NCBI GenBank assembly: GCA_921293015.1
Contig: OV121087.1
Span: forward strand, 8,568,501-8,632,500
DNA length: 64,000 bases
DNA from: Phorcus lineatus
Lineage: Eukaryota > Mollusca > Gastropoda > Trochida > Trochidae
Direction: 5' to 3'
The notes under the pieces are model-generated. The model made no database searches. It saw only the letters and a program-made list of their open reading frames with translations, and had not been told where the DNA came from. The first letter of the stretch is position 1. Each line of letters starts with the position of its first letter. Made by a program: the position numbers and the translations under genes. Shown in pieces: positions 23,090-36,616 of the stretch.

Positions 23090-24600
23090 ACTGATGTTGA
23101 GTTGATGAGGTTAATAATCCTTTGTTTCTATGTACCTTTAAGGATTTTGTGATCCCTCTTTTAATGACTTACAATTTCACCTAACCATCCCCATCCTATT
23201 ATTTTAACTAGCTCTGATATACCTATTCAGTATTCTTATCTATTTAGTCACTCAAGTAGTGATCTCTTTGAATTATCTAAAGGTCCGTGTACTCTTGTCA
23301 ACCATTACCCTTTTTGCCTATCTGCAATCACTATAGTATTTCAGAATTGTATTTTGATAGAGTAAATATGTTTTAATTCAAGGTTTTCCTGAAAATATTC
23401 TTCTGCGCTTATATTTTTATAAGCCGGTATTTATTACATTAATAAATGAAGCTTTGAAATTAAGCTTTGAATTAAGCTTTGAAATCAAAAGTGTACAACA
23501 ATAACCTGAATAGGCTCATTCTATTCCTACAGAGAGATAAAAACCTACCAAAATATCATGAAACACGAATTTTACTTATTGTGTAAAAATGTTTGTCCTC
23601 AAAGAAATGAATCCAATACTCATATCCTGAAGAACATTTACAAGCCCAACAGGTAAGTTCAATCATCACTTCTTTCATTTATTGTGGTCATGATATTTTA
23701 GTTCTTCCCACACAAATGATTTAACGAGCGTTGAATTCAGTGAAAGACTATTTTATTTATTTTACATACTTAGAACGTTAATACTTCTGAAGGAAACATA
23801 ACCGAATGTAACTTGGAGATATCACTGTGAAACAAGGGTTTTCGAAGATGTGTTGGTGTCTTGTTCTTAATATTATTACACAATTCAATTTAACCCAGAT
23901 AAGGGACAAACCTATTAGTAGTACGCGAATGTACAAGATATTGTATTGTTTTATGCAGAATATAAATGATACGTCCTTTGATTTAAAAACAAATATAATT
24001 AGAAAAACAATCATTAGAAACGTTAAGCTGGTTGTCTGTGGAAGCACCTAAGACCTCCTGATTCCTGACCCATATATTTACAAAAATACCAATTTGTAAC
24101 ACGTGTCTCAATAATTGGGTTTTTATTTAAGAGAAAAACAGGAATCTCAAAAAGGCACAAGCAACAGATCTAATTAGCCATGTTTCTGTATTGAAGCCTT
24201 GACAGCTTCCAGTTTCTATGGATACAAATATAACATTCTTTTTTGCCCACAGTTTTGATGAATAATTAGGAATTGATCGAGATATGTCAGAAGCTATTAC
24301 ATGATTCATTTTAAAATTGAAATGTTGATTTAAGATAACAAATGACAATCGGGTCACTTGGCTTTTTGGTTAACTGCCAACAAAATTGTATTTGCTTTGG
24401 AAAATTAACAATGCTGAAATTTTTTAAAAGTATTAATTAGCCATATTTTTCTTAGATATTAATGATGACAACATATCCTTTAATACATGACATGATATAT
24501 AGTTTCTAAGTTCACATTAAGGATAAAAGTACCGAAATATATTGAAACAGTAGTAAAGTACTATCGGACGTGAGGACAATATATATGGAATAGTGATACA
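23090..24600. other. AT-rich stretch, no gene seen
   Basis: Holds a short AAGCTTTGAA(A)TT repeat at 23,450-23,486 and antisense open frames of 74-89 codons at 23,778-24,051 without domain features. Nothing else recognised. Confidence 0.5.
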
Positions 24601-24639
24601 ACAACAATCAACTTCTTTTTCGTGCAGAATTTGATTAAC

Positions 24640-25640
24640 TACATGTATCCATTTATCTAAACAATCAACAATCAAATAAACTTATATGGCGTATGTTTTG
24701 TCTGTCGGCAGCAGTAATGTGAAAATGTATTCACACTACATATTAGACGCTCACAAAACACAAACGATTAGGGATGTTGGTAGATGTTATCACAAGTGAT
24801 AATAAGGAATGAAGCGACGTTAGCATCTCCCTAGCGAATACTGTACATCCTAATGGTTTTCATCGTAGAATCATGTTGCGTTACATTTGTAAAGGATGAT
24901 ATATGCTGGTACAACAGCTATTTCAGAAGCGATTATCAATTGGAGGTTCATGTGGAGAAACATGACTCACGGCCAAAATATTTGAGACACGAGTTCCTGG
25001 AAGTCTGATTAAGCTTTGCATAAAAAAATGGCACTTGTAGACAACATGAACCTTTTTTTTTATAAAGGAGGCCCAAAACCTTGTTCTTTTATGCTTGAGT
25101 ATAAGAAAGACGGTTCAATCATTCAATAAAACAGAATGCTGAATACATCTGACTCGTAGAGTGATCCTGTAAAGTGAAACGCAATCATCGTGTCATCACG
25201 GTAACACAGACTGATTCATGTGAGTTTGTCCTTTCAAACAACAAACTGAATCAATGATTGTTTTGCATTTTCTACTTATTATATAGAATGTTCTATAGAA
25301 TGAAGATCCTATCATTAAACTGACGACGGTAAAAACATGATTCAATTTGCATTTTATTAAGTTTGTCAATGGTCCTTGTATAAAGTTTGACAAGTATACA
25401 AGAAGAACTGATTGGAAAGTAATATTTCTCAACTTAATAAAGAAGATATTCACCTTTATGTTTTGCTTCAAAATCTGTTTTTGTTGCCAATATTCCTAAA
25501 TGCATCTTAATTTACCTTTAGCTAAGAACCTGTAACTCTTGTAAAATTTATTCTGTAATCAAGGTAATCAAGAAAAGGCCTTACTTTATATGCACGGTCG
25601 AAGTTAAAACAATTCTTTTCAGAAATATTCGACCATGTCT
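24640..25640 (+). repeat. Partial copy of the duplicated segment (M, F-like)
   Basis: TTTTGTCTGTCGGCAGCAG, AATGTGAAAATGTATTCACAC and GTTAGCATCTCC (24,690-24,830) match block M of copy 2 (7720-7790). GAAGATATTCACCTTTATGTT and the GTAACTCTTGTAAAATT stretch (25,440-25,560) resemble block F of copy 2 (12,300-12,530). The intervening blocks were not recognised. Confidence 0.45.
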
Positions 25641-27830
25641 CTGTCAATCGTTAAAGCATAGATCAAAAAAGAAAGATACATTGCAACTGAATTATTAATA
25701 TAACAACAGCGCGGTGTGACTGGTGATCGACAATCTAGGACATGCACACAATGCCTCTCAACCACATAATAGACATCATTCATTACAGTAATTGTTTGTA
25801 TTATACTTCGGTGACATGCTTTATTGTTACTTTGTAGCGGTAAATTGTCTGCAATACTAATGATATCAATTGCTTTTCGGTAATATGTCCGGTAATGAAA
25901 ATCTGAATGAAAATATCATTAGAAATCAGATTACCTCATAAATAATGGTATGACCAAAAATTATCTCTCTATTAAAACGATAAGTATACAACCAGTCAAT
26001 TTTTTTCAGTTTTAAATTGTGACTTATTATGAGACAATATCTTAACTAATTTAAAAGGTCTATTTATGGTTTATATGATTATATCAAATATGCTTTTTAT
26101 TCTCTACTCTGTATGCAGTATCTTGATTTGTACAAAAATAATGTATAATAAAGTTTAGCACGTTTTTTTTGAAAATTTTGTTTCTTCAAATATTCACCAA
26201 TAACTATAAGTTTATGAACATAAAACCGTTCTGTTAAACCCTTTGAAATATTATTTAATTAAATCCGGAGGGTTTTTCTGTCGTTGATAGTCGCGAAGAG
26301 GGTAATATTTTCTATCTTTGTTTTCAATTCATCCCAGATATTCTACATTCAGAGATAGAAATACTAATAAAAGAACATGTTTTTCATAGGGTTGAACTAA
26401 GCCTTAGCTGTGGACATATATCATTACAAGTAGCATGACGAGCATGAAGCTTTTTTCAGAATCCGTAACAAACATCGTGATGAGCAAATTGTTAAATAAG
26501 AAACATAACCAATCTTTAAAAGAAAATAGTAAATGGCCCGGTTCGAAATTTTGAAAACGTCAACACTTCTATCTATTTTGTCATGACAAAATTATGACAA
26601 AATTTCTTTGTCAAGGCAAGAGACAGAACGTTCCCAAACAAGTTTAAATTGGTTATTTCACACATAGACAATAGGTGTTTCTTTGTCAGATCAGCTGAAA
26701 ATATCATCTTTATGTTCAAACTGAATTCAAGTTACATAACATCTGCACTCAGATCGACGTGAAGCTGTATTGTAACAAGCAGACATTTGTTGATACCTTG
26801 CAGTTGCTGCTTTCAATATCAATTGAATTTTTAATAGTTTGTATTGAAACTTGACAAAACCAGTGTAATTTAAGATTCTTATAGTTTGTATTAGACTTGA
26901 CAAAGCCAGTGTCCTATACCACTTATGTTATGTATACTTTATAATGCAGCTTTGACTATTTGATGAAGTTAGTTTCAAGATCAAGATTTTATTGTCATTA
27001 AAGAACATCAAACGAAGTAAAAGAATGTTATATAGAATTGAACGAAATAAAACGTTAAACCTTACTTAGTTGAGCATAGATTTTTAAAACCATATTTCTG
27101 TCTTTGTGTATTGTCATGCTGTTTTGGGTTTTAAAAGGAATATAAGTTATACATGTTTGTTTGAGTAAAAAAGAGGAAGTTAACAAGATCTAAGTCCGGC
27201 TTATTTTACAAAATATTTTTTGGAAACGATAACATTTCATTGCACATATACATGCGTTGGGTCCACGTATAAGACAATTTATTTTTGATGCTCCTAATAT
27301 TTCCTCCCACACAACATATAAAGTAACTGCTTTAGCTATTGATTCTGAGTTTTGAATTCAATGGAAAACTATGGTATTTAGACTTACACTAAAACAGATA
27401 ATGTTTCTGATCATGACAATATCAAGTGAAACTTGATGGGTTGTTTTTACCTTGTAGTCTGTGAAATCATGCGGTTGTGTTTTTTGCCTTGGATCAATTT
27501 AATAAATCTGGGTATTGAAGTTTCTAAACCTCAGCATTAAACGCTTTACTACTTCGATTGACATTTCAGTCATAGTATAGGTCTTTACAGTACCCGAATG
27601 TAACAACATATGTAATTTTACTTGTGCAGTACATATAATTTTGTTATCAAGCGTAACTACATCTATGAGGGAACCTTTGTTCATAGCAGAAATTAAACAA
27701 AAAGATGAACGCTACAATCACTCTTTTTGTTAAGCTGTGAATGTGAAGTCATTTCTTGTTAAAATCTTACATTTTGCTCATGTCAATCCCTATTTTATCT
27801 ACACACAAGATTGTGAACAAGTACAGGCAC
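25640..27830. other. AT-rich stretch, no gene seen
   Basis: A short local duplication lies at 26,832-26,915: ATAGTTTGTATT, then ACTTGACAAA-CCAGTGT, twice with a 48-bp step. Otherwise nothing recognised. Confidence 0.5.
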
Positions 27831-27846
27831 TGATTCATATGATTAG

Positions 27847-27996
27847 GTGAGGTGAGGTGATTTGGGGTTTAACGCCGCTTTCAAGAGTATTTTACTTATA
27901 TCGCGGCTGCTAGTATTATTGCAGGGAGAAAGCATTGTGGCTATGCATTGCGGTGAAACCTGCGAGCATCGGCTGGAACTAGCGAACCATGGGTTT
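27847..27996 (-). mobile_element. SINE family A, heavily 5' truncated, with perfect target duplication
   Basis: On the minus strand it contains only the last 150 bp of the family: CTAGTTCCAGCCGATGCTCG, the ATATAAGT-AAAT stretch, GGCGTTAAACCCC, and a CACCTCACCTCAC end. ATATGATTAG flanks it at 27,837-27,846 and 27,997-28,006. This identifies the 3' end of the family exactly and shows that the CACCT repeats belong to the element. Confidence 0.9.
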
Positions 27997-28301
27997 ATAT
28001 GATTAGTAAATTCAAAAAGTCCTATCATCTGGGTACTGTAGGTAGTGTTGGAAAGTCAATATGCGATAAAGACATTTGTATTGATTGATATGGACAGGGA
28101 TTTGCGGATAGAAATAACCTCGTTTTGCCGGATTAGCTTTAAAGAGCCACTAAGTACATATATGTTAGTGTTTCTAATACAACAACGCCTAAAAAACGCC
28201 CAAACATTATATCAGTTGGTAGATATTTGTTTTAGCAACAACATGATATGTGAGAAATAGTATATATACCACGACAAGTGTAATTATATTTCACACGTAC
28301 G

Positions 28302-28317
28302 AGTAGCGCGCGCTACT
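28302..28317. other. Perfect 16-bp palindrome
   Basis: AGTAGCGCGCGCTACT is fully self-complementary with a CG-rich core in AT-rich DNA. It could extrude as a cruciform or be a dimeric protein site. No element boundaries were seen around it. Confidence 0.5.
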
Positions 28318-28319
28318 TA

Positions 28320-29290
28320 GTTATGATATCATTACGCGGATTTTCCTTTCCTGTGTACTACGTAAGCTCGGGTTTTAATGATAACAAATAAACAAATACA
28401 ATTTCTTTTCTTAAAATATCACAAACACTTGAAAATTTGAGAAAAGAAATAACAACATTTTTTTACACAAAAAGGTGACCAAAACTTGCAAAACAAAAAA
28501 AGATGTTGTTGTTGTTAATTTAATATAAAACATATTACACAGTACATATGCAAATTAAAAAGATCCTTGTTCCGTCGGAGACTGAGAAATTATAATAGAT
28601 TCAGTTGTCACAAGATGGGGTTATGCTACTTATCTCTGGAAATCAAAAAGTTTATACGAGTTACTTCGCCAATAGCTTGATCATGATGTATTTAATTGAA
28701 AACAACGTACAATGGGCGCGTTCAAAATGAAAAGACAAGTAACCTACCCATATTAAAACGAATCAAATTCAAAGTAAAGCGAGTTTGACTTTTAAATAAA
28801 TTATATATGTGTTTCGCCGTTTTGACTTTCTTTTTGTCGACCAACTTGTCTCCCTTCTAGTCTATCGTCGTTTAAAATGTATCCTGCTTCCCTTTTTCGT
28901 CCCCACGTGGTTATCTTTGTTTAAAGGGAGGGAGGCTACGACAACAATGCTTTGCGCAATAAAATAATAAAGTCAATCTATTTTAAAGACACAGGAAACA
29001 CCATTACTAATTAGTTAGATTTCTCGGCTTATTTGGGGTCGAAACAATTGGCGAAAAATTATGTAACGATCTTTCAACGAGGTGGATTTTTGGCACTATT
29101 TTATAATTTGTATCAATATACTCTTTGGCCTTTTAAGTTATTAGGAGTCGTTTGATGGTCTTCAAAGGTGAATATTGTTCTCTTTGTGAAAGGCATCAGT
29201 GCTGAAAGCATAGGATTCATGTATGGAACGTTGCATGGGTTGAATAGCGACCTTAGAACGAGGCGTTAGCTGTGATAACACTCTTGAGCG
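28320..29290. other. AT-rich stretch, no gene seen
   Basis: No reading frame or repeat that I can support. Confidence 0.5.
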
Positions 29291-29292
29291 GC

Positions 29293-29612
29293 GAGTGAGT
29301 GAATAAGTGAGTGGGTTGGGGTCCAACATGTTGAAAACAATATTTCAGTTATTAACCACGTAGATGACAAGCATCCAAAAGAAAGTGGACAGATCAGGGA
29401 GAAAGGGATCGAAAGTATGAGGGAAAAGACGAAAAGAAAGACATAGTGAGAGATAGAAAACAGGTTAAAGAACGACTCAAATCTGGTCTGGCTTCTACCC
29501 GTTGACCAGTCCAGCTTGAGTGACCCTACCAGAAACATTATATGCTCCGACTGGCTTAGCTCGGAAGCATGCAAAGAGCCACACTTCGAAAAGGTATTGA
29601 GTCAAGTGGTGG
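29293..29612 (-). mobile_element. SINE-like repeat family B, near full length
   Basis: About 320 bp. On the plus strand it begins GAGTGAGTGAATAAGTGAG, then GGTTGGGGT, and ends GAGTCAAGTGGTGG. It matches the copies at 52.8, 60.4 and 61.3 kb throughout: GATGACAAGCATCCAAAAG, GTGGACAGATCAGGGAG, GGTCTGGCTTCTACCC. Orientation is called minus because the GTGAGTTGGGGTTTAACG end is the 3' tail shared with SINE family A. The frame on its opposite strand (29,266-29,574) is not a gene. Confidence 0.8.
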
Positions 29613-30550
29613 CCCTCGACCGGTAGCTGACGCCGAGAGCTAGGTTCCTCTGTGCTATACACAACAAGAAAAGCCTTTAAAAAGGCTAAGTTGGAGGCAC
29701 CCTTGTTAGGCTAGGAAATACTGCGAAATCATAGGGTACAAATAGGATAGGATTTTCATTACAGCAAATGAGTAGATTAAGGCCATTAATAGAACAAAAG
29801 ACCTTCATTTTATCTTTTATTTAGAAAAAGTTATACAATTATTTGTTCATAGCATCAAATAATAGAATAGTCAGGCAAACTTGCAGTTATAAATAGATCT
29901 ATACAGTTCTGTTTTAAACAACAGTCACCGATTTATCCCTTGGAAATAGATCTATTTTTAGAATATAGGTCACAATTGATAGCGTCCACCGCACAAAGTG
30001 TTCGACTCTTTCTCAAATTCATAAATCCATATGTATCACTAATTGTTTCTCAACTCTCAAAGATTGCCAGTACAAGATATATTAAAGTCTAAAGCATAGT
30101 TCACTACCTCTATCTTTGTCTGTCACGAAGCGATATCCCACAAATTGACTCGCCTTTATGACATTCTCTACTTATCGACTTGTAACCGCTTGTTTCTCGC
30201 ATGTGCCGTTGTAAAGGAGTTTTTTTTTACTAACATGGAATAGAGTTTTCTAACCTTTCCTGCGACATTTACGCGTCTAATTTAGTACACGTGCGGTCAT
30301 GAAGAATTGTACTGTCGTTTTTATTCTTAAACACCACTGTTCCCTTTAAATTTTGAGATTTGCAGAGACAATCGTTTTCCGTATTAAAGGTTGCCAATTA
30401 TTTTGGAATACCCACATGGTCACGTGGTTCTAAATTTGATACAGATGTGTTCATTGGTTTACGATATTGCCGAAATACAAAGAGGCTAAATAGGATTGGT
30501 TGAAAGTTCCTTTGAAAATTCCAACTGTAATATAGAGAGAATTTCAGCTG
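29613..30550. other. AT-rich stretch, no gene seen
   Basis: AGCCTTTAAAAAGGCT at 29,672-29,687 is a small perfect hairpin. Nothing else recognised. Confidence 0.5.
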
Positions 30551-30557
30551 TTAAGAT

Positions 30558-30584
30558 GGTTGGAGGCCGTTGGGGCCTCCAACC
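30558..30584. other. Perfect 11-bp stem hairpin
   Basis: GGTTGGAGGCC-GTTGG-GGCCTCCAACC. The GC-rich stem stands out from its surroundings. Possible core of a small palindromic transposon or a structured RNA; no family recognised. Confidence 0.6.
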
Positions 30585-31059
30585 AATAAGGCGCTTTGTT
30601 TTCAATACCTATTACTAAATATCTAATAGAGTTAGAGTAATAGATAAACAATAAGTATTATATTATTGCATAAATGCGGTCAGTTCGCTGGTAAAATACA
30701 GTTTTAAAACGGATTTATGAATTAGTTTAATCTTTAAGAGGTAAAATATGGATAATGTGTATTCGCGAGGTGCGATATTGAGACAATGTCGACGTACTGT
30801 ATCAGTTTCGGACAAAGTTGATTGATTTAAAACAAAATACCCATTCATGACATTGTTATACATATATCTCACATACCTTAATGAAAATTCAAATTCAATC
30901 CAAATATTGGATGACATTGGATCAATGTGTGAATTGATCAGAGAGTGTTTTTACTGTTCGATGAATACGGAAATCATCGTTTGTATTTTCATGTATAAGG
31001 TAAGTTGTAAACTTGGCAATCTCTGGTCAAAATTTCAAAAATTATTCGTACCCTGGAGT

Positions 31060-31215
31060 TTTAACCCCTGAAAGGCGCATCAACACCCCATATGTAACGT
31101 CCATACTAAATTTAAGTTTCTAAGTCATATAGTTTTCAAGTAGTGCTCTGGAAACGATTTCGGATGCACACACGGACAGACGCACGGACAGACACGCGGA
31201 GCCTTATATACCCCA
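31060..31215 (+). repeat. Dispersed repeat fragment with GGACAGAC tract
   Basis: GACAGACGCACGGACAGACACG near 31,176 is followed by CCTTATATACCCCAACTACG. It is related in layout to the fragment near 5.96 kb. Such pieces are common in invertebrate genomes as parts of non-coding dispersed repeats. Confidence 0.4.
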
Positions 31216-32122
31216 ACTACGTGGTAGCTATCAAAAATGAAACTTTTCGCTTTGGTAAAGAACCCAAAATCTATCTTCCATCTCAGTTTTTCACCATGTT
31301 TTAGGTATATTATGACATATTAGAACTCTGAAATGCAAACATTCATTTAAACATTAAAACAGATATGACAAGTTTAAAAAGACATACTCGATATACTGGT
31401 AAGATTGTTAAATCAAAAATTGCACTACAAATTGAATGCGCTACCTTTCAATATGAAGTTCCCACATCAACAAAATGTGAAACCATTGTGAAGCTAAATT
31501 ACTTAGAAATCGCCTTCAATGTACAAGCGTTTAAAAAAGAATTAAACTGGCGTCACTTTTGCACTTATACATCTGTAGTTTGGTGGTTCGAAAAGTCAAA
31601 AGGATGATGAAAACAATTCTCTTATATCTGTACTCAGATGAGACATCTGATATGGTGCGAGGAGTTTAAGATATGAGTTTGATTTCGTACCCAATGGCAC
31701 AGTTACATTATATCAAATACCTCTAAATAACTACAACGTGTATTTGAAGATATTCAAATTACAGCAAATGTCCAAAAAAAAAGAGATTTGAATAATGTCT
31801 TGTTCTTTTGCTATTAATCCAAAAACAAAATACATTTTTAGTTACCAGAATTCTTGATTGTTTTACACGAAAATAATTCCGTTTGCCCTTAAGCAAAAAG
31901 ATATATATATAAACATATATAAACGAAATTATCTTAGCAAATATGTGTATTTATACATGATAATCCATTATAAATGTATATGTATATGTAAATATTATAT
32001 ATGTATGTGTATGTATATGTTCATGAGAAGGGTTTATGCTAATTTCAAGAATACATTTTATTTGAAAATGAAGTACCAATTATTGGTATAACCGCAGGGA
32101 AATCAACCCGTTTAGTTCTTTC
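31216..32122. other. AT-rich stretch, no gene seen
   Basis: Frames of 77-80 codons (31,365-31,607 and 31,858-32,091) are low complexity; the second is simply TATGTA-rich DNA. No support for a gene. Confidence 0.5.
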
Positions 32123-32205
32123 CATTCTCTCCCCACAGAGGTAGCTCCGTCGTAAAGTCGTTGTATACCAATTTATGACGGAGCAACCTCGGTAAGGAGA
32201 GAATG
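32123..32205. mobile_element. Palindromic element with about 35-bp arms
   Basis: The left arm, CATTCTCTCCCCACAGAGGT then AGCTCCGTCGTAA, pairs with the right arm TTATGACGGAGCAACCTCGG then TAAGGAGAGAATG with few mismatches. The central loop is about 17 bp. It resembles a very short MITE or foldback element. Confidence 0.6.
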
Positions 32206-32639
32206 AGTTATTTCATATAGTTATAGTCTCTTGCAAAATTTAAGCTCTAAAACCGTCCAGTGAACAGGTTAACCAGGTGCTCAAATCACAAATTATTACA
32301 TTGTGCTAGCTCATTAACAGCATTCCCCACTCAATACAACAAAACACAAACGAACGGAAATCTTAAGAGATGGCATCTAAAAGGCGTAATCAAAAATCTT
32401 TTTTTATGAAATGGTGTAAAATTTGTATCAGGCTCCAGACTTTCCGTATTCTTTTGACCTTCACTGAAACTATGTTTTCTTCGTATGTGTGAAACAAAGT
32501 GTGATTTTGCTTAACGGAATGAAGGCATGAAATGTAATGACGCAAGTAAACATTTTTTATGTAGGTCAATAGTGATTTTAATTACTTTCTGTTTCTAATC
32601 TTTAAGAAGCTTGAACTCTAGTAGAAGATGTTGAAAAAC

Positions 32640-35600
32640 TTCATATACAGATGTCTGTATTTGTATTTGAAAACAGAAAGATCAAGTTGTTGGATCGCTA
32701 TTACCATCCAATACCACAAGTTGATGAGAATGTAATGAGCAATGGGAACAGACACTATTGGACATGAAGTTAATTTACTATAATGGGAATGAATCTGCGT
32801 CTAGCACTGATCTCGTAGATATTATAATTTACTTCCGTAAGGGGTAATAGAGCAAGTGACTGACTCATTGATAGTGTTTCTTAGCACGCTATGCAATGCT
32901 TCATCTTTGACACATGAATAAGGTATCGTTTGATAAAGATTCAATAAGAGTAACTGACAAATACAGATTCTGTTTTAAAAACTTTAGTGTTGATGTCATA
33001 ATGTTACTTTCAGGTGATGAACTATACCTTATCGTGATAGAAGTTTGAAATGTTTCCCTGTAAGCTTTATAAGACTGCTTATTTCTTATATAACTATAAA
33101 CATAAACATGTTGTGTGCGTACATAAAGTTTATTTCAGTTAGAAAAAGAATTTCAGACAATGTCAAAACAATTTATTAAGTTCCGTATTTGCATACTGTA
33201 TAAGCACATTTGTGTTTTTATGCACTTCGTAGGCGTAAAGTAAATAATATGATCATAACACGTATATTTGAACAAAAATGATCTTGTTTGCAATGGTTGA
33301 TCTTTCACATATAAAACTTTGCGAACGACATGTACTATGTACTATTACGGATCAAATTAAAGTTAAATATTTATTTCATATGCATGTAAGAAACGGCATT
33401 TTCATTAACAATCCAGTAAATAGCTCTTTTTACTGAACTAGCCAGCTTAGATTTTGTTTGTATGATTGAAGTGTAATTGATAAGTGTAGCCTTCACAGAG
33501 GATATTGAACCTGTTAGTATTGTCTAGTTGATTGACTACATACAAACATCCTCATAACCATAAATATAATTTCATGAGATTCCTATTTTTTAACGTTTAA
33601 TGTTGCTTAAATTATAAATAATTATAATAACGAGAATGTAGATAAAAAATTATGAACGAACTGCCAGATCGACACCGATTTACACAATATTTTCTCTAAC
33701 AAATTTCAAATTAAAAAGAAAATATGACACATGGTACCTCTCATATAAAAGTAGCATACCATCATATTATTGTAACCGTCCTTCTACAAAAAATGTCTAT
33801 TAAAACAACTTTTAGAACTATTGTTAAACAATTCTGTAGCCATCAGACAGTGTGACTTTCACCGGTTCAGGTCATTACCTGCTCATGGACATAATTGTAT
33901 TCACGTGGGATTCTCTGATTTACACATCAATTTTCAACACAGACCAGCATTAAACTCATTATCCTACTGTTGTGTCGATCCACTAAATAACTAAGGAATT
34001 GAGATGCAAATACGCAACTTAGGAGATGAATTAATATAATGAAACATATTACATATGTAATGTGAAATTAAACTCGGACTATTTAAAACTCGGTTAAAAT
34101 CGGTATTGTAGAGCCTTAAAAGAGCAATTTTTATAGGTAAGTATGTGTTCATGCATAATTGTGTTTCTTTGATAAATGTGAAAAAGCACGGTGTCTTATT
34201 TCAAGCAATTAAATTTGTTTATTGGATGGTTAGAAATGTCATTCATGAATAACCGCTAATTGTACTCAAACGGCTTTAAATAATAACTCACAGACTCACT
34301 CACTAACTTATTCATAAATAACCCATGATCACTGTCACTATATGTTTACTACTAACAATAAAGTGAATTTATTTAACAAGTCAACAATTTGCTTTGTAAT
34401 AATCGCTTATATATGCATCGTATTGCCTAATATGAAGTAAAGTTGAGAAGAGATAAAGTGGCCAAGACTAATGTCTTCTTGTAAGCATTAATTAAAGCAA
34501 TTACTCAACCAATTTTTGTTTTCTTGGGAAAAGAGGTGGATGTGTTTGTTGCCTCTTACATGTTGTATCGTCTTGGATAAATTATAACATTGGCTTTAAG
34601 GTTTAAGCTCTGTGTCAAGAAAAAATCCCTTGGGAATGATGCAAAGTTCTCTCTAGTGACTATCCCACATCAGTGTGCCCAGTGGATCTAGGACTTATTT
34701 TACAGCTTAAGACAAAATATGCTGCTACAATTTTCATTTTCGTAAATGATTGTTTGTAGATATGACTACAAGGTCGCTATCGCATGTGATGATAAAATTA
34801 GTTTGAAGCACGGACGGATAGAAGCCCACAGAGATTGACTTTTTGGTGATATATCCCAACTCGTTTCTAATGTTGTCAGAAAAGTAATTCGGAAGATATA
34901 AAAACTAGTATTCTATAATTGCACAATTGCATTCTCACAACAATGGATATTTCAAACTTTGAGTATTCCTTCTCATGAATATCACAATGCTGATAAAATG
35001 CAATTTTTAAAATATAATCTAATTAACTTACAAAAGGTTTTAATCTACTTGCATGAGTTTGAATAAGTGCCTGACAACAATCTTGTAAATAGGAAATGTT
35101 GATATTTGTTGATGTTTGGTGTGACTTCAAGCAAGTGGAAGTATGATGGTCTGGCTAGCTAAAAAGGTTCTCTTCGATGTCAGACTTGGACACCAGTTGG
35201 CAAACACAGACAGGAATAAAAGATGATTGTCTGGACCTCTAGGAAGTCATTTATTTAATTACCAGGCGTATACTTTGAACAGACCTATTAACTATACATA
35301 GATACACCGATTCCAATCTGTTACTAGGGAATACCTCCTCTAATGGTGGAAGATAATAAATCAATTTGCTGCTAAGTGATTTCAAATTGAACGTAACCTT
35401 TAAAAGTATTTTCCATTTATTTGATAGTATCACTGCTTTGAATAAAGAGTAACACTATATTAGGTACCCAGCAGTGAATGTCAGTTGAAATCGTGTGTAC
35501 CTTCCCTGAAAATTAAATATATCAGCTCTTACTATCTGTAAAGAAGACATTTTTCTTTCCAATTTGTTAACAACACTTCATTCTATAAAGGAATTTTTAT

Positions 35601-36560
35601 TGATGGAAATATTTAAAAAAATGTTTTCAAGCTTTTGGCATACATGCATCCTTTGCTTTGAGCCTCAAACGCCAATAAAGCACGGGTGTTAGTTATGCAC
35701 CTATTTCTTAGGAAGGTATGAACTATCTATGAAAACAAACCATTCATGTTTCGTAATTTATGTTGGTAAACAAAACTCTTTACTCAACGTAAGCAATTAA
35801 AACATCATCTTTAGTATTGTCTTATTCATAACATTATTCATAATGTCATGATATTAAGATCCTTTGATGTCTGTCTGAATTGATTAACAAAGCTTAAACC
35901 TCGGGTCATCTGTCTGAATATATATTGATACTGGTGTCATGAAAACATGATACAAATAAATCATTCCATAGAAAAAATGTAATGCGACTGACAGAGTTTT
36001 TTTTATAGATTAGCGGTGCTTAGGAATGCATCTGGTATGAATTACGTTACATGGAATGGCTTATGTAAATGCTATTTAGACGTTAGAGTGATGAAATAAA
36101 ACTAGCGACATGTTCTCTGTGTCAACTGGACTTTTTGAATGTGCTATGATGCTATCTACCAACTGAATATACATAAACGAAGAAAATTAAATAGACCACG
36201 CTACAACACTTTAACAGAGAAGATATTAATAGTAAGGTTATCCTATCAAATTTCACTATTTTCACCTTTTAATGAGAATGATAATTGGAATGACCTTGGC
36301 GAAACAGGTGTGACTACTGTATTGTTGAACCTTTTACCAAGATTTTTAAGTTTCACGTTATCATATTCTCAGGCACTGGACAACAAAGCACGTTTGATTT
36401 AAAAGAAATTTCAAGTCAAAAGATATTCACCTAGGAATATATTGTTTGTTAAAACTTGGCAAGTATAAACTGAAAAAAACCCCAACATATCTGATATGAC
36501 AATTACCCACTTTGACCCGTGATCTATTTTCTTTGACACTCAAACGTAAACTGAAAGTTA
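32640..36560 (+). repeat. Segmental duplication array, copy 4 (blocks M-F)
   Basis: M (32,690-32,780), A (32,870-33,040), B (33,808-34,010), C (34,788-34,905), D (35,141-35,290), E (35,829-35,960) and F (36,240-36,340). The exon-like part of B has lost its acceptor, has an 8-bp deletion and carries the CTC-TGA stop also present in copy 2. The copy ends where a mariner remnant begins. Confidence 0.7.
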
Positions 36561-36616
36561 TATATCTTGTAAATATAGCATTCCTTGTTACTGTCATAAC
36601 AGATTGTTAATTATGA

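Noticed and set aside
29266-29574. 102-codon minus-strand ORF
   Set aside because: It lies inside SINE-like family B. Other copies of the family do not keep the frame.
31858-32091. 77-codon Y/I/K/C-rich ORF
   Set aside because: Produced by TATGTA-rich low-complexity DNA.
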